This document shows positions 21,005 through 39,380 of a stretch of 64,000 nt of DNA, in pieces. Numbering within the stretch: position 1 is the stretch's first letter; each line of letters opens with the position of its first letter. The stretch lies in assembly GCF_014863585.1 (NCBI RefSeq), contig NZ_CP062253.1, positions 1,328,501-1,392,500 on the forward strand, read 5' to 3'. The DNA comes from Pseudomonas gozinkensis. Its GTDB lineage: Bacteria; Pseudomonadota; Gammaproteobacteria; Pseudomonadales; Pseudomonadaceae. The notes under the pieces are model-generated. The model had not been told where the DNA came from, did not search any database, and saw nothing but the letters and a program-made list of their open reading frames with translations. Position numbers and translations under genes: made by a program.

Positions 21005-21642
21005 GCAAGACAAGCATGCAGATGGGCCTGGATTTCACCCTGGTCGCCGAAGTCGAAGAACTGGTGGCCGGCGTCGATGAAGTCGGTCGCGGCCCTTTGT
21101 GCGGCGCGGTTGTCACGGCTGCGGTGATCCTCGATCCGAACCGGCCGATCCTCGGTCTCAACGATTCGAAAAAACTGACCGAAGCCAAGCGCGAAAAGCT
21201 CTACGACGAAATCTGCGAGAAAGCACTGAGCTGGTGCATCGCTCGTGCTGAAGTCGAAGAAATCGATGAGCTGAACATCCTTCACGCGACCATGCTGGCA
21301 ATGCAGCGCGCGGTCGCTGGCCTGCACATCCAGCCGAAACTGGCGATGATCGACGGCAACCGCTGCCCTAAATTGCCGATGCGTTCCGAGGCGGTGGTCA
21401 AGGGCGACAGCAAGGTTCCAGCCATCGCCGCTGCATCGATTCTGGCCAAGGTCAGCCGCGACCGCGAAATGGCTGCATTCGAATTGATCTACCCGGGTTA
21501 CGGCATCGGCGGGCACAAAGGCTACCCGACGCCCGTTCATCTGGAAGCGCTGGTGCGCCTCGGGCCGACGCCGATTCACCGGCGTTCATTTGCTCCGGTG
21601 CGGCAGGCTTACGAGGCGCTGGAAGGTTTCGCGCCGGTTTAG
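21001..21642 (+). CDS. rnhB: Ribonuclease HII
   Basis: Cleaves the RNA strand of RNA/DNA hybrids and at single ribonucleotides in DNA. The 213 residues contain the active-site [14 protein letters not shown] with Asp26 and Glu27, the MIDGN aspartate, and [10 protein letters not shown]. The ATG overlaps the lpxB stop; dnaE begins 76 bases later. Confidence 0.97.
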   Translation: MSKTSMQMGLDFTLVAEVEELVAGVDEVGRGPLCGAVVTAAVILDPNRPILGLNDSKKLTEAKREKLYDEICEKALSWCIARAEVEEIDELNILHATMLAMQRAVAGLHIQPKLAMIDGNRCPKLPMRSEAVVKGDSKVPAIAAASILAKVSRDREMAAFELIYPGYGIGGHKGYPTPVHLEALVRLGPTPIHRRSFAPVRQAYEALEGFAPV

Positions 21643-21718
21643 CGGCGAGGCTGATGTTTTGTTTGGGGCCCGGTACAATCCGGGCCTTGTTGTCTCTATG
21701 TAACTGGACAGGATCACT

Positions 21719-24700
21719 ATGCCGGCTTCATTCGTTCATCTACGCCTGCACACTGAATACTCCCTGGTCGACGGGCTGGTGCGGATCAAGCCGCTGGTCA
21801 AGGCGCTGACCGGCATGGGCATGCCGGCCGTTGCGGTGACCGACCAGAACAACATGTGTTCGCTGGTCAAATTCTATAAAAACACCATGGGCGCAGGGAT
21901 CAAGCCGATCTGCGGCGCCGACCTGTGGCTGTCGAACAAGGACCCGGATGGCCCGCTGAGCCGCATCAGCCTGCTGGTCATGAATGCTCAGGGCTATCGC
22001 AACCTGACCGAGCTGATTTCTCGTGGCTTCATTGAAGGTCAGCGCAACGGCATGATCATCATCGAGCGCGAATGGGTCGCCGAGGCCAACGAAGGCCTGA
22101 TCATGTTGTCCGCCGCCAAAGAAGGCGAGATCGGCATGGCCATGATCGGCGGCAATCCCGCCGAAGCCGAAACCCTGACGCGTGAATGGATGGCGGTATT
22201 CCCGGATCGTTTCTATCTGGAAATCCAGCGCACCAACCGTCCGAATGACGAAGAACAGTTACACGGCGCCGTGGCCCTGGCCGACAAGCTCGGTGCGCCG
22301 CTGGTCGCGACCAACGATGTGCGCTTCATCAAGCAGGAAGACTTCGCCGCCCACGAAACCCGCGTCTGCATCGGTGAGGGCCGCGCCCTCGACGATCCGC
22401 GGCGTTCGAAGAACTACAGCGATCAGCAGTACCTCAAAAGCGCCGAGGAAATGGCCGAGCTGTTCAGCGACCTGCCCGATGCAATCGAAAACACGGTCGA
22501 GATCGCCAAGCGCTGCAACATCGACGTGAAGCTGGGCAAGCACTTCCTGCCCGACTACCCGATTCCCGATGGCATGACCATCGACGAGTATTTCCGCAAG
22601 GTATCGTTCGACGGTCTGGACGATCGCCTCAGCGTGCTGCTGCCCAAGGACACCACCGAGGACTACGAGGCCAAGCGTCAGGTCTACGTCGACCGGCTGA
22701 ATTTCGAGCTGGATATCATTATCCAGATGGGGTTCCCCGGTTACTTCCTGATCGTGATGGACTTTATCCAGTGGGCCAAGAACAACGGCGTGCCGGTGGG
22801 TCCTGGCCGGGGGTCGGGTGCCGGATCGCTGGTGGCCTATGTGCAGAAGATCACCGACCTCGACCCGCTGGAATATGACCTGCTGTTCGAACGTTTCCTT
22901 AACCCGGAACGGGTATCGATGCCCGACTTCGACGTCGACTTCTGCATGGACGGTCGCGACCGGGTAATCGATTACGTGGCCGAAAAGTACGGCCGTAACG
23001 CGGTGAGCCAGATCATCACCTTCGGTTCCATGGCGGCGAAGGCTGTGGTCCGTGACGTGGCTCGGGCCCAGGGCAAGTCGTTCGGCCTGGCGGATCGCCT
23101 CTCGAAGATGATTCCGTTCGAAGTCGGCATGACCCTGGAAAAAGCCTACGAGCAGGAAGAAATCCTGCGCGACTTCATCAAGGTCGATGAAGAAGCGGCG
23201 GAAATCTGGGAGATGGCGCGCAAGCTCGAAGGCGTGGTGCGTAACGTCGGTAAACACGCCGGTGGTGTGGTCATCGCGCCGACCAAGCTGACCGACTTCT
23301 CGCCGATCTATTGCGACGAGGCCGGCGACGGTCTGGTGACCCAGTTCGACAAGGACGACGTCGAGGCGGCCGGTCTGGTGAAGTTCGACTTCCTCGGCCT
23401 GCGGACCCTGACGATCATCGACTGGGCGCTGAAAACGATCAACCGTGATCGCGCCAAAGTCAACGAGCCGCCGCTGGACATCGCGTTCATCCCGCTGGAT
23501 GACAAACCGACTTATCAACTGCTGCAAAAAGCTGAAACCACCGCGGTGTTCCAGCTTGAATCCCGCGGCATGAAAGAGCTGATCAAAAAGCTCAAGCCCG
23601 ACTGCCTCGAAGACTTGATCGCACTGGTGGCCCTGTTCCGTCCGGGCCCGTTGCAGTCCGGCATGGTGGATGACTTCATCAACCGCAAGCACGGTCGCGC
23701 CGAGCTTGCGTATCCGCATCCGGATTACCAGTACGAAGGTTTGCAGCCGGTGCTGGCGCCGACGTACGGCATCATCCTGTATCAGGAACAGGTGATGCAG
23801 ATCGCCCAGGTCATGGCCGGTTACACCCTCGGTGGTGCGGACATGCTGCGTCGGGCGATGGGCAAGAAGAAACCCGAGGAAATGGCCAAGCAGCGCGGCG
23901 GTTTCATTGAGGGTTGTGCGTCGAACAATATCGACGCGGATCTGGCCGGTAACATTTTCGACCTGGTAGAGAAATTCGCCGGTTACGGCTTCAACAAATC
24001 CCACTCCGCCGCCTACGGCCTGGTGTCGTACCAGACTGCCTGGCTGAAAGCCCACTACCCGGCGCCGTTCATGGCCGCGGTACTCTCGGCGGACATGCAC
24101 AACACCGACAAGGTCGTGACCTTGATCGAGGAAGTGCGCACGATGAAGCTGCGCCTCGACGCGCCGGACGTGAACACTTCGGAGTTCAAGTTCACGGTGA
24201 ACGACGACGGCCGCATCGTGTACGGGCTGGGCGCGATCAAAGGCGTCGGCGAAGGCCCGGTGGAAGCGATCACCGAGGCGCGTCAGGCCGGCCCGTTCAA
24301 GGACCTGTTCGACTTCTGCGCCCGGGTCGACCTCAAGCGCATCAACAAACGCACGCTGGACGGTCTGATTCGCAGCGGCGCTCTGGATCGCCTCGGCCCG
24401 TACTTCCACGACGAACAAAAGGCTTATCAGGCCAACATTGACCGCAACCGCGCCGTGCTGCTGGCGGCGATGGAAGAGGCGATCAAGTCGGCCGAGCAGA
24501 CCGCGCGCACCCGCGACAGCGGCCACGCCGACCTGTTTGGCGGGCTGTTCGTCGAGGAAGACGCGGACGTTTACGCGATCCACCGCAAGGCGAAAGAGCT
24601 GACCCTCAAGGAACGACTCAAAGGTGAAAAAGACACCTTGGGCCTGTACCTGACCGGTCACCCGATCGACGAATACGAAGGTGAAATCCGCCGTTTCGCC

Positions 24701-25240
24701 CGTCAGCGCATCATCGACCTGAAACCGGCCCGGGACACCCAGACGGTGGCGGGGATGATCATCGCTCTGCGGGTGATGAAGAACAAAAAGGGCGACAAGA
24801 TGGGCTTCATCACCCTCGACGACCGCTCCGGGCGGATCGAGGCGTCGCTGTTCGCCGATGCGTTCCACTCCGCACAATCGCTGCTTCAGACCGATGCGAT
24901 GGTGGTGGTCGAAGGCGAGGTCAGCAACGATGACTTCTCCGGCGGCCTGCGTCTTCGGGTCAAGCGGGTGATGAGCATGGAAGATGCGCGCACCAACCTG
25001 GCCGAGAGCCTGCGCCTGAAGTTGCAGACCCAGGATCTGAAAGGCGATCAGCTACGCTGGTTGGGTGATTTGCTCAAGCGTCATCGCGGGGCGTGCCCGA
25101 TCACCATGGAATACACCAGTCCCGATGCCAAGACCTTGCTGCAGTTTGGCGAGACCTGGCGGATCGACCCGGCGGATGCCTTGATTCAAGCCCTGCGTGA
25201 CCAGTTCGGGCGAGACAACGTCTTCCTCCAATACCGTTGA
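21719..25240 (+). CDS. dnaE: DNA polymerase III subunit alpha
   Basis: The replicative polymerase catalytic subunit. The 1173 residues hold an N-terminal PHP domain (FVHLRLHTEYSLVDG), the palm with PDFDVDFC near residues 401-408 containing two catalytic aspartates and a third within the following region, GPGRGSGAGSL, a helix-hairpin-helix segment, an OB fold near residue 1000, and a C-terminal tau-binding region. The start ATG 21719 has AGGATC upstream. It is adjacent to rnhB and accA, as in most gammaproteobacteria. Confidence 0.98.
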   Translation: MPASFVHLRLHTEYSLVDGLVRIKPLVKALTGMGMPAVAVTDQNNMCSLVKFYKNTMGAGIKPICGADLWLSNKDPDGPLSRISLLVMNAQGYRNLTELISRGFIEGQRNGMIIIEREWVAEANEGLIMLSAAKEGEIGMAMIGGNPAEAETLTREWMAVFPDRFYLEIQRTNRPNDEEQLHGAVALADKLGAPLVATNDVRFIKQEDFAAHETRVCIGEGRALDDPRRSKNYSDQQYLKSAEEMAELFSDLPDAIENTVEIAKRCNIDVKLGKHFLPDYPIPDGMTIDEYFRKVSFDGLDDRLSVLLPKDTTEDYEAKRQVYVDRLNFELDIIIQMGFPGYFLIVMDFIQWAKNNGVPVGPGRGSGAGSLVAYVQKITDLDPLEYDLLFERFLNPERVSMPDFDVDFCMDGRDRVIDYVAEKYGRNAVSQIITFGSMAAKAVVRDVARAQGKSFGLADRLSKMIPFEVGMTLEKAYEQEEILRDFIKVDEEAAEIWEMARKLEGVVRNVGKHAGGVVIAPTKLTDFSPIYCDEAGDGLVTQFDKDDVEAAGLVKFDFLGLRTLTIIDWALKTINRDRAKVNEPPLDIAFIPLDDKPTYQLLQKAETTAVFQLESRGMKELIKKLKPDCLEDLIALVALFRPGPLQSGMVDDFINRKHGRAELAYPHPDYQYEGLQPVLAPTYGIILYQEQVMQIAQVMAGYTLGGADMLRRAMGKKKPEEMAKQRGGFIEGCASNNIDADLAGNIFDLVEKFAGYGFNKSHSAAYGLVSYQTAWLKAHYPAPFMAAVLSADMHNTDKVVTLIEEVRTMKLRLDAPDVNTSEFKFTVNDDGRIVYGLGAIKGVGEGPVEAITEARQAGPFKDLFDFCARVDLKRINKRTLDGLIRSGALDRLGPYFHDEQKAYQANIDRNRAVLLAAMEEAIKSAEQTARTRDSGHADLFGGLFVEEDADVYAIHRKAKELTLKERLKGEKDTLGLYLTGHPIDEYEGEIRRFARQRIIDLKPARDTQTVAGMIIALRVMKNKKGDKMGFITLDDRSGRIEASLFADAFHSAQSLLQTDAMVVVEGEVSNDDFSGGLRLRVKRVMSMEDARTNLAESLRLKLQTQDLKGDQLRWLGDLLKRHRGACPITMEYTSPDAKTLLQFGETWRIDPADALIQALRDQFGRDNVFLQYR

Positions 25241-25379
25241 CCGGCAGGTGCCAGCAAAGCGCCTGCCCACAACCTGAATTTTTAATCTCGACCTCAGCGC
25301 GCCTCTCCCTTAAGGTAGGGCGCGAATAGACAACCGGCCGGCCCAAGCTCATTTGGGACACGACCCAAGACGGACGCCT

Positions 25380-26327
25380 ATGAACCCGAATTTTCTAGAT
25401 TTCGAACAGCCGATCGCCGACCTGCAAGCCAAGATCGAAGAGTTGCGCTTGGTCGGTAATGACAATTCGCTGAATATCGGCGATGAGATCTCCCGCCTGC
25501 AGGACAAGAGCAAGACGCTGACCGAAGACATCTTCGGCAAGCTGACCAGCTGGCAGATCGCACGTCTGGCGCGTCACCCGAAACGTCCTTACACCCTGGA
25601 CTACATCGACCACATCTTCACCGAGTTCGACGAACTGCACGGTGACCGTCACTTCTCCGACGACGCGGCCATTGTGGGCGGCGTGGCACGTCTGGAAGAC
25701 CAGCCAGTGATGGTGATCGGTCACCAGAAGGGCCGTGAAGTGCGTGAAAAGGTACGCCGCAACTTCGGCATGCCGCGTCCGGAAGGCTACCGCAAGGCTT
25801 GCCGCCTGATGGAAATGGCCGAGCGTTTCAAGATGCCGATCCTGACCTTCATCGACACTCCGGGCGCCTACCCTGGCATCGATGCCGAAGAGCGTAACCA
25901 GAGCGAAGCGATTGCCTGGAACCTGCGCGTCATGGCTCGCCTGAAAACCCCGATCATCGCCACCGTGATCGGTGAAGGTGGTTCCGGCGGAGCACTGGCG
26001 ATCGGCGTGTGCGACCAGTTGAACATGCTGCAGTACTCGACCTACGCGGTGATCTCGCCGGAAGGTTGCGCTTCGATTCTGTGGAAAACCGCAGAAAAAG
26101 CGCCGGATGCTGCTGAAGCGATGGGCATCACCGCCGAGCGCCTGAAAGGCTTGGGCATCGTCGACAAGGTGATCGGCGAGCCTCTGGGCGGCGCCCACCG
26201 TGATCCGGCCGCTGCCGCTGCCTCGATCCGTGCCGAGCTGAGCTCGCAACTGGCGATGCTGAAGAAGTTCGACAACGAAGCGCTGCTCAAGCGTCGTTAC
26301 GACCGTCTGATGAGCTACGGTCTCTGA
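25380..26327 (+). CDS. accA: Acetyl-CoA carboxylase carboxyltransferase subunit alpha
   Basis: With AccD it transfers carboxyl from carboxybiotin to acetyl-CoA, the committed step of fatty acid synthesis. The 315 residues start at ATG 25380 ([12 protein letters not shown]). The crotonase-like core includes [19 protein letters not shown] and the oxyanion region [13 protein letters not shown] longer in-frame ATG at 25353 is possible but lacks the family N-terminus. A REP doublet follows 33 bases after the stop. Confidence 0.97.
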   Translation: MNPNFLDFEQPIADLQAKIEELRLVGNDNSLNIGDEISRLQDKSKTLTEDIFGKLTSWQIARLARHPKRPYTLDYIDHIFTEFDELHGDRHFSDDAAIVGGVARLEDQPVMVIGHQKGREVREKVRRNFGMPRPEGYRKACRLMEMAERFKMPILTFIDTPGAYPGIDAEERNQSEAIAWNLRVMARLKTPIIATVIGEGGSGGALAIGVCDQLNMLQYSTYAVISPEGCASILWKTAEKAPDAAEAMGITAERLKGLGIVDKVIGEPLGGAHRDPAAAAASIRAELSSQLAMLKKFDNEALLKRRYDRLMSYGL

Positions 26328-26360
26328 TCGAACGCCGTTTTGGCTGACAATGCAAAACAC

Positions 26361-26450
26361 TGTGGGAGCGAGCTTGCTCGCGATAGCGGTAGAACAGGCA
26401 ACGAATGTGTTGAATGTTAATCCGCCTTCGCGAGCAAGCTCGCTCCCACA
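26361..26450. repeat. REP doublet (REPIN-like) between accA and tilS
   Basis: Inverted copies begin TGTGGGAGCGAGCTTGCTCG and end with the complement, spaced so that the whole 90 bases can fold as one hairpin. It lies 33 bases after accA and 24 bases before tilS, and is nearly identical in its arms to the copy at 56609-56698. Confidence 0.92.
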
Positions 26451-26474
26451 TTTGGTTTATGCAAAGGTGTAGAT

Positions 26475-27803
26475 ATGGGTCAGCCGACGATTGATTTGCC
26501 TTCCAGGCTTCTGCGCAATCTCAAGCCCTGGCTCAGTGCTTCCCATTGGCGCATCGCCTTCTCCGGTGGACTCGATTCCACCGTCCTGCTGCACCTTCTG
26601 GCACATCTCGCCAAAACCCAATCTGTTCCGGCGCTAAGCGCCATCCATGTCCATCACGGCCTTCAGGCTGCGGCCGACGCATGGCCGGCGCATTGCCAGG
26701 CTGTCTGCGATGAACTGTCGGTGCCGTTGCAAGTGGTGCGTGTGCAGGTGCAGCCGGGGGCGAGTCTGGAGCGCGCGGCGCGGGATGCGCGCTATGCGGC
26801 GTTCAGTGCGGCGACTCTGGCCAGTGATGTGCTGCTGACCGGTCAGCATCGCGATGATCAGGCTGAAACGCTGTTGTTCCGCCTGCTGCGTGGCGCCGGT
26901 GTGCGTGGGCTGTCCGGTATGCCGGTCACGCGAGCGCTGGGGCAGGGCAGTCTGGTTCGGCCGTTGCTCGACGTAACGCGTGCCGAGCTGGAAGCCTATG
27001 CGCAGGACCATTGTTTGCATTGGGTCGAGGACCCATCGAATCAGGATCGGCAGTTCTCGCGCAACTATCTGCGCCATCAGGTCATGCCGCTGCTGACCGG
27101 CCGCTGGCCTCAGGCACACGCCAGCATGGCCCGCAGCGCGGCGCATCTGCGTGAGGCGCAGGGTTTGCTTGATGAGCTGGCGCAAATCGACCTGGCTCAA
27201 GCGAGCTTGCCTGGCGAGTTCGAATGGCCGGGATTGCCATCACTGGTGTTTGCAGCTATTGCGGGGTTATCCGATGCCCGTCAGCGAAACGCGCTCAGTC
27301 ACTGGCTTGAACCTTTGACCCGACTACCGGATACCGACCATTGGTCGGGTTGGGCGGATCTGCGTGATGCCGGCAACGATGCCTCGCCTGTCTGGCGTCT
27401 GGCTGATGGCGAGCTGCATCGAAGCGCCGGTCGCTTGTGGTGGCTCAGCGGGCAATGGTTGCGCGCGCCGGTGGTCAGTGGCGACTGGCATGACCTGTCG
27501 TCAGCGCTACGCTTGCCCGATAACGGACGTGTCATGTTCAGCGGTCAGACTCCCGCCGGGCCGCTGCAGATTCGCTATCGGCAGGGCGGCGAGATGATGC
27601 ATCTGGCGGATCGCGGTCATCGCGATCTCAAGCGTCTGCTCAATGAACGCGCGGTGCCGGGCTTCGTGCGTGGCAGATTGCCGCTGCTGTTTCGTGGTGA
27701 CGAACTGCTCGCCGTGGCGAACCTGCCGGGGCTCGACGGCAATGCGCTGGAAGGCTGGCGATTGCATTGGCAGCCTTCGGACGAAGATCAAGGTTTGAGA
27801 TGA
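26475..27803 (+). CDS. tilS: tRNA(Ile)-lysidine synthetase
   Basis: Modifies C34 of the CAU-anticodon tRNA-Ile to lysidine so that it reads AUA. The 442 residues have the N-type ATP pyrophosphatase P-loop SGGLDS at residues 30-35, the HHGL segment, GQHRDDQAETLLFRLLRGAG, and the C-terminal substrate-binding domains with LKRLLNERAVP. The start ATG 26475 follows AAGGTG. Codon use resembles the neighbours. Confidence 0.96.
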   Translation: MGQPTIDLPSRLLRNLKPWLSASHWRIAFSGGLDSTVLLHLLAHLAKTQSVPALSAIHVHHGLQAAADAWPAHCQAVCDELSVPLQVVRVQVQPGASLERAARDARYAAFSAATLASDVLLTGQHRDDQAETLLFRLLRGAGVRGLSGMPVTRALGQGSLVRPLLDVTRAELEAYAQDHCLHWVEDPSNQDRQFSRNYLRHQVMPLLTGRWPQAHASMARSAAHLREAQGLLDELAQIDLAQASLPGEFEWPGLPSLVFAAIAGLSDARQRNALSHWLEPLTRLPDTDHWSGWADLRDAGNDASPVWRLADGELHRSAGRLWWLSGQWLRAPVVSGDWHDLSSALRLPDNGRVMFSGQTPAGPLQIRYRQGGEMMHLADRGHRDLKRLLNERAVPGFVRGRLPLLFRGDELLAVANLPGLDGNALEGWRLHWQPSDEDQGLR

Positions 27804-30560
<2,757 letters not shown>

Positions 30561-30578
30561 ACCTCAATTCTCCGGTAA

Positions 30579-32006
<1,428 letters not shown>

Positions 32007-32092
32007 GTTGTAAATGGTAAAAAGACACCGGATTGTGTCGGAAAAGTCGTGACAGCGATGGATTTGCCACTAATCTGATGCCTTATATGCAC

Positions 32093-32113
32093 AAGCCTGG
32101 ATATTCCAGGCTT
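32093..32113 (+). terminator. Hairpin in the eno-ftsB spacer
   Basis: An 8-bp perfect stem, AAGCCTGG / CCAGGCTT with a 5-base loop, lies 87 bases after eno. It lacks a T-run, so it may be a transcript-end stabiliser rather than a true intrinsic terminator. Confidence 0.35.
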
Positions 32114-32177
32114 CGTGCTATCAGATGCTTCAAAGTTTTGGCGTGGCTGTCTTTTTTCACTGGATACCTGATATTCG

Positions 32178-32456
32178 ATGCGCAGTCCTTACTGGTTGTT
32201 TCTCGTTTTGCTCTTGCTGCTGGCCGGTCTGCAGTACCGCCTGTGGGTGGGCAATGGCAGTCTGGCGCAAGTCGCCGAACTGAATCAGCAGATTGCTGAT
32301 CAACACGCCGAGAACGAAGCCCTGCTGGAGCGCAACCGGGTGATGGACGCTGAAGTCAGCGAGTTGAAGAAAGGCATGGAGACCGTTGAAGAGCGGGCTC
32401 GTCACGAACTGGGCATGGTCAAGGACGGCGAAACCCTTTACCAGTTGGCCCAATGA
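32178..32456 (+). CDS. ftsB: Cell division protein FtsB
   Basis: A small bitopic inner-membrane divisome protein forming a complex with FtsL and FtsQ. The 92 residues have an N-terminal membrane helix (about residues 3-20, YWLFLVLLLLLAGLQYRLW), then a coiled coil rich in heptad leucines to about residue 72, and the RARHELGMVKDGET segment conserved in FtsB. The stop overlaps ispD by four bases. Confidence 0.95.
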   Translation: MRSPYWLFLVLLLLLAGLQYRLWVGNGSLAQVAELNQQIADQHAENEALLERNRVMDAEVSELKKGMETVEERARHELGMVKDGETLYQLAQ

Positions 32457-33156
32457 TCGATTCCCTGCCGGCCTTCTGGGCCGTGATTCCTGCCGCGGGC
32501 GTCGGTGCCCGTATGGCCGCGGACCGTCCCAAGCAATATCTGCAACTGGGCGGGCGCACAATTCTCGAACACAGCCTCGGCTGTTTCCTCGATCACCCGA
32601 GCCTCAAAGGCCTGGTGGTCAGTCTTGCCGTTGATGACCCTTATTGGCCGAACCTGGCCAGCGCCAGCGATCCGCGCATTCAACGGGTCGACGGTGGTGC
32701 CGAACGCTCCTGCTCGGTGCTCAACGCCTTGTTGCACCTGCATGCGCAAGGTGCCGACGATGAAGATTGGGTGCTGGTACACGATGCGGCACGGCCCAAT
32801 CTGAGCCGTGACGATCTCGACAAATTGCTCGCTGAACTGGCAACCGATCCGGTCGGCGGCCTGTTGGCCGTGCCGGCGAAGGACACCCTGAAACGGGTCG
32901 ACAAACACGGTCGGGTGGTGGAAACCGTCGATCGCAGCGTGATCTGGCAAGCCTATACGCCGCAGATGTTCCGCCTGGGTGCGCTGCACCGCGCACTGGC
33001 AGACAGTCTGGTGGCGGATGCGGTGATTACCGATGAAGCCTCGGCGATGGAGTGGGCCGGCATGGCGCCGCGTCTGATCGAAGGCCGCGCGGACAATCTG
33101 AAAGTCACCCGCCCCGAAGACCTCGAATGGTTGCGCCAGCGCTGGGCCAATCGTCG

Positions 33157-33160
<4 letters not shown>
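32453..33160 (+). CDS. ispD: 2-C-methyl-D-erythritol 4-phosphate cytidylyltransferase
   Basis: The third MEP pathway enzyme; transfers CMP from CTP to methylerythritol phosphate. The 235 residues contain the nucleotide-binding PAAGVGARMAADRPKQY near residues 11-27, VHDAARP, and the C-terminal VTRPEDLEWL. It overlaps ftsB at the start. It converges on the LysR gene with a four-base tail overlap. ispF is 3 kb downstream rather than adjacent, interrupted by adhC-fghA. Confidence 0.96.
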
Positions 33161-35282
<2,122 letters not shown>

Positions 35283-35337
35283 TCAATCGCGATGCCACGG
35301 CTGCCAATGTGCAGGCGTGGCTGCGTAGGAGTCCTAC

Positions 35338-36183
35338 ATGAGTCTGGAAAACATCTCCTGTCAGAAGAGTTTCGGCGGCTGGCACAAGCGCTATCGCCAT
35401 CGTTCCGAAGTGCTGGGCTGCGACATGGTGTTCGCCGTGTACCTGCCGCCGCAGGCAGAGCAGGGCGGCAAGTTGCCGGTGCTGTACTGGCTGTCGGGCC
35501 TGACCTGCACGGACGAGAACTTCATGCAGAAGGCCGGCGCGATGCGCATGGCGGCCGAACTCGGCCTGATCATCGTGGCGCCGGACTCCAGCCCCCGTGG
35601 CCCCGACGTACCGGGTGATCCCGATGGCGCGTGGGATTTCGGCCTCGGCGCCGGGTTCTATCTGAATGCCACGCAAGAACCCTGGTCGCGGCACTATCGG
35701 ATGCATGATTACGTCGTGCAGGAATTGCCTTCACTGGTTGAGGCGCATTTCCCGGCATCGGACAAGCGCAGCATCAGCGGCCACTCCATGGGCGGTCACG
35801 GTGCGCTGGTCTGTGCGTTGCGCAATCCGGGGCGTTATCAGTCGGTGTCAGCGTTTTCGCCGATCAATAATCCGATGGATTGCCCGTGGGGCCAGAAGGC
35901 ATTCACCCGCTATCTGGGCGAAGACCGGTCGAAGTGGCGCGAGTGGGATGCCTGTGCGCTGATTGCCGAGGCGGACGAAAAGCTGCCGCTGCTGGTCGAT
36001 CAGGGTGATCGCGACGATTTCCTCGCCACCCAGCTCAAACCCGAAGCCCTGCAACAAGCGGCAAAACAAGCGGGCCACCCGCTGACGTTGCGCCTGCAAC
36101 CGGGTTACGACCACAGCTATTTCTTCATCGCGAGCTTCATTGACGACCACTTGCAGCATCACGCGCGCGCTCTGAAGGGTTAA
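35338..36183 (+). CDS. fghA: S-formylglutathione hydrolase
   Basis: A cytosolic esterase-D-type serine hydrolase releasing formate and glutathione from S-formylglutathione. The 281-residue alpha/beta hydrolase has its nucleophile Ser150 in [10 protein letters not shown], a histidine in GYDHSYFF near the C-terminus, and the [11 protein letters not shown] segment. The start ATG 35338 has TAGGAG upstream. It works directly after FrmA. A hairpin with a T-run follows at 36197-36226. Confidence 0.96.
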   Translation: MSLENISCQKSFGGWHKRYRHRSEVLGCDMVFAVYLPPQAEQGGKLPVLYWLSGLTCTDENFMQKAGAMRMAAELGLIIVAPDSSPRGPDVPGDPDGAWDFGLGAGFYLNATQEPWSRHYRMHDYVVQELPSLVEAHFPASDKRSISGHSMGGHGALVCALRNPGRYQSVSAFSPINNPMDCPWGQKAFTRYLGEDRSKWREWDACALIAEADEKLPLLVDQGDRDDFLATQLKPEALQQAAKQAGHPLTLRLQPGYDHSYFFIASFIDDHLQHHARALKG

Positions 36184-36196
36184 TGCAGGTAGAATC

Positions 36197-36226
36197 ACGC
36201 CCTGACAAAATTCGGGGCGTTTTTTT
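36197..36226 (+). terminator. Terminator-like hairpin abutting the ispF start codon
   Basis: A 6-bp stem ACGCCC / GGGCGT with an 11-base loop is followed by seven T residues at 36220-36226. The ispF ATG begins at the next base. It could end the fghA transcript. The only G-rich sequence available as ispF ribosome-binding site (GGGGCG) lies in the stem. Confidence 0.65.
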
Positions 36227-36700
36227 ATGCGTATTGGCCACGGCTATGATGTGCACCGTTTCGCTGAAGGCGATTTCATTACTCTGGGCGGCGTGCGAAT
36301 CGCACACGGCTTCGGGCTGCTCGCTCACTCCGACGGTGACGTCCTGCTGCATGCCTTGAGCGACGCCTTGCTCGGCGCGGCTGCGCTGGGTGATATCGGC
36401 AAGCATTTCCCGGACACCGACCCGCAATTCAAAGGTGCTGACAGCCGAGTGCTGCTGCGTCACGTGGTCAGTCTGATCCACGCCAAAGGCTGGAAGGTCG
36501 GCAACGTCGACAACACCATCGTTGCCCAGGCACCGAAGATGGCCCCTCACATCGAATCGATGCGCGCGCTGATTGCCGCGGATCTGCAAGTAGAACTGGA
36601 TCAAGTGAACGTGAAAGCCACCACCACCGAGAAGCTTGGCTTCGTCGGTCGCGAAGAAGGCATTGCCGTGCATTCCGTTGCCTTGTTGCTGCGCGCATGA
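36227..36700 (+). CDS. ispF: 2-C-methyl-D-erythritol 2,4-cyclodiphosphate synthase
   Basis: The fifth MEP pathway step, a trimeric zinc enzyme. The 157 residues show the metal-binding GHGYDVHRF at residues 4-12, [18 protein letters not shown], and [16 protein letters not shown]. Its start lies directly after the T-run of a hairpin, an unusual context. It overlaps truD by four bases. Confidence 0.96.
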   Translation: MRIGHGYDVHRFAEGDFITLGGVRIAHGFGLLAHSDGDVLLHALSDALLGAAALGDIGKHFPDTDPQFKGADSRVLLRHVVSLIHAKGWKVGNVDNTIVAQAPKMAPHIESMRALIAADLQVELDQVNVKATTTEKLGFVGREEGIAVHSVALLLRA

Positions 36701-37742
36701 ACGAACTGCAACTGCTCGGCCCGCGCGCCTATGGCGATGCCCTCGGCACCGCGGTACTGAAAGCCATCGCCGAAGATTTCCAGGTCGATGAAGTCCTCGA
36801 CATTCCGTTCAGCGGTGACGGCGAGCACCTGTGGATCTGGGTGGAAAAGCGTGGCCTGAACACCGAAGAAGCCGCGCGCCGTATCGCCAAGGCTGCCGGT
36901 GTGCCGCTGCGCACGGTCAGTTACGCCGGTCTGAAGGATCGTCAGGCGCTGACTCGCCAGTGGTTCAGCGTGCAACTGCCGGGCAAGGCCGATCCGGATC
37001 TGTCGGCGGCGGAAAACGACACGCTGAAAATTCTCAAGACCACCCGCCACAAACGCAAGCTGCAACGCGGTGCGCATTCGGCCAACGGCTTCACGCTGCG
37101 CCTGACCCAGTTCAATGGCGACAAGGCCGCCATCGACGAGCGTCTGCAACTGATCGCCAAGCAAGGCATCCCCAATTACTTCGGCGCCCAGCGTTTCGGC
37201 CATGACGGCGGCAACGTGGTCGATGCCCGTTCGTGGGCGGCGCGCAAGGCACTGCCGGAGCAACGCAATGTGCGTTCGCGCCTGCTGTCGACCGCGCGCA
37301 GTTTTCTGTTCAATCAGGTGCTCGCGGCGCGGGTCTCCGATGGCACCTGGCAGCGCGCCCGGGTTGGCGATTTGCTGGCCTTTACCGACAGCCGCAGCTT
37401 TTTCCCGGCCGGTGAGGCCGAGTGCAGCGACCCGCGTCTGGCGATTCTCGACCTGCACCCGACCGGTCCGCAGTGGGGCGAAGGTGACTCGCCGGCGGCC
37501 GGGGCTGTCCATGATCTGGAGCAGGGGATTGCCGCACGCGAGGCGGATCTGCGCGATTGGTTGATTAATGCCGGTATGAGCCACGAACGTCGCATCCTGC
37601 GGCTGCCCATTGGCGGGTTGACGTGGCATTATCCCGAGCCTGACATTCTGCAACTGGAATTCGTCCTCCCGGCCGGATGCTTCGCCACCGTATTGGTGCG
37701 CGAACTCGTTGATCTGGTGCCGGTGGGGCAGACGGACAGCCC

Positions 37743-37755
<13 letters not shown>
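36697..37755 (+). CDS. truD: tRNA pseudouridine(13) synthase
   Basis: Isomerises U13 in tRNA-Glu and related tRNAs. The 352 residues have the catalytic aspartate in [17 protein letters not shown] near residue 80, [12 protein letters not shown], and a TRUD insertion domain. It is translationally coupled to ispF and overlaps surE by 13 bases. Confidence 0.96.
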
Positions 37756-39169
<1,414 letters not shown>

Positions 39170-39380
39170 GCATTTGTTCGAGGTCGCTGAATTCCTGTCG
39201 AACGCGCCTGTCTTACAGCGGCAGCGAGTGTTTAAACAGGATGGATCGTCTACAAGCAAACGTGTGCGCCAGGCGATAGCGCTTCTATAAAGGTAAAGCC
39301 GGTTGCGCCCGTTATACTTGCGAAGTTTCATGCCGGAATCGGCATTCCACATTTTTCAGCCACCACAAAGGGAGCGGCGG

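Noticed and set aside
22259..24877. An 872-codon open frame antisense to dnaE
   Set aside because: Same cause; the sense strand has all dnaE motifs and a normal start and stop.
26361..26450. A terminator for accA
   Set aside because: The inverted arms match REP copies elsewhere in the window, so it is a dispersed repeat; it may still affect mRNA ends.
39170..39380. A nlpD promoter at TATACT near 39313
   Set aside because: A good -10 hexamer is visible but no convincing -35 at the right distance, so it was not annotated.
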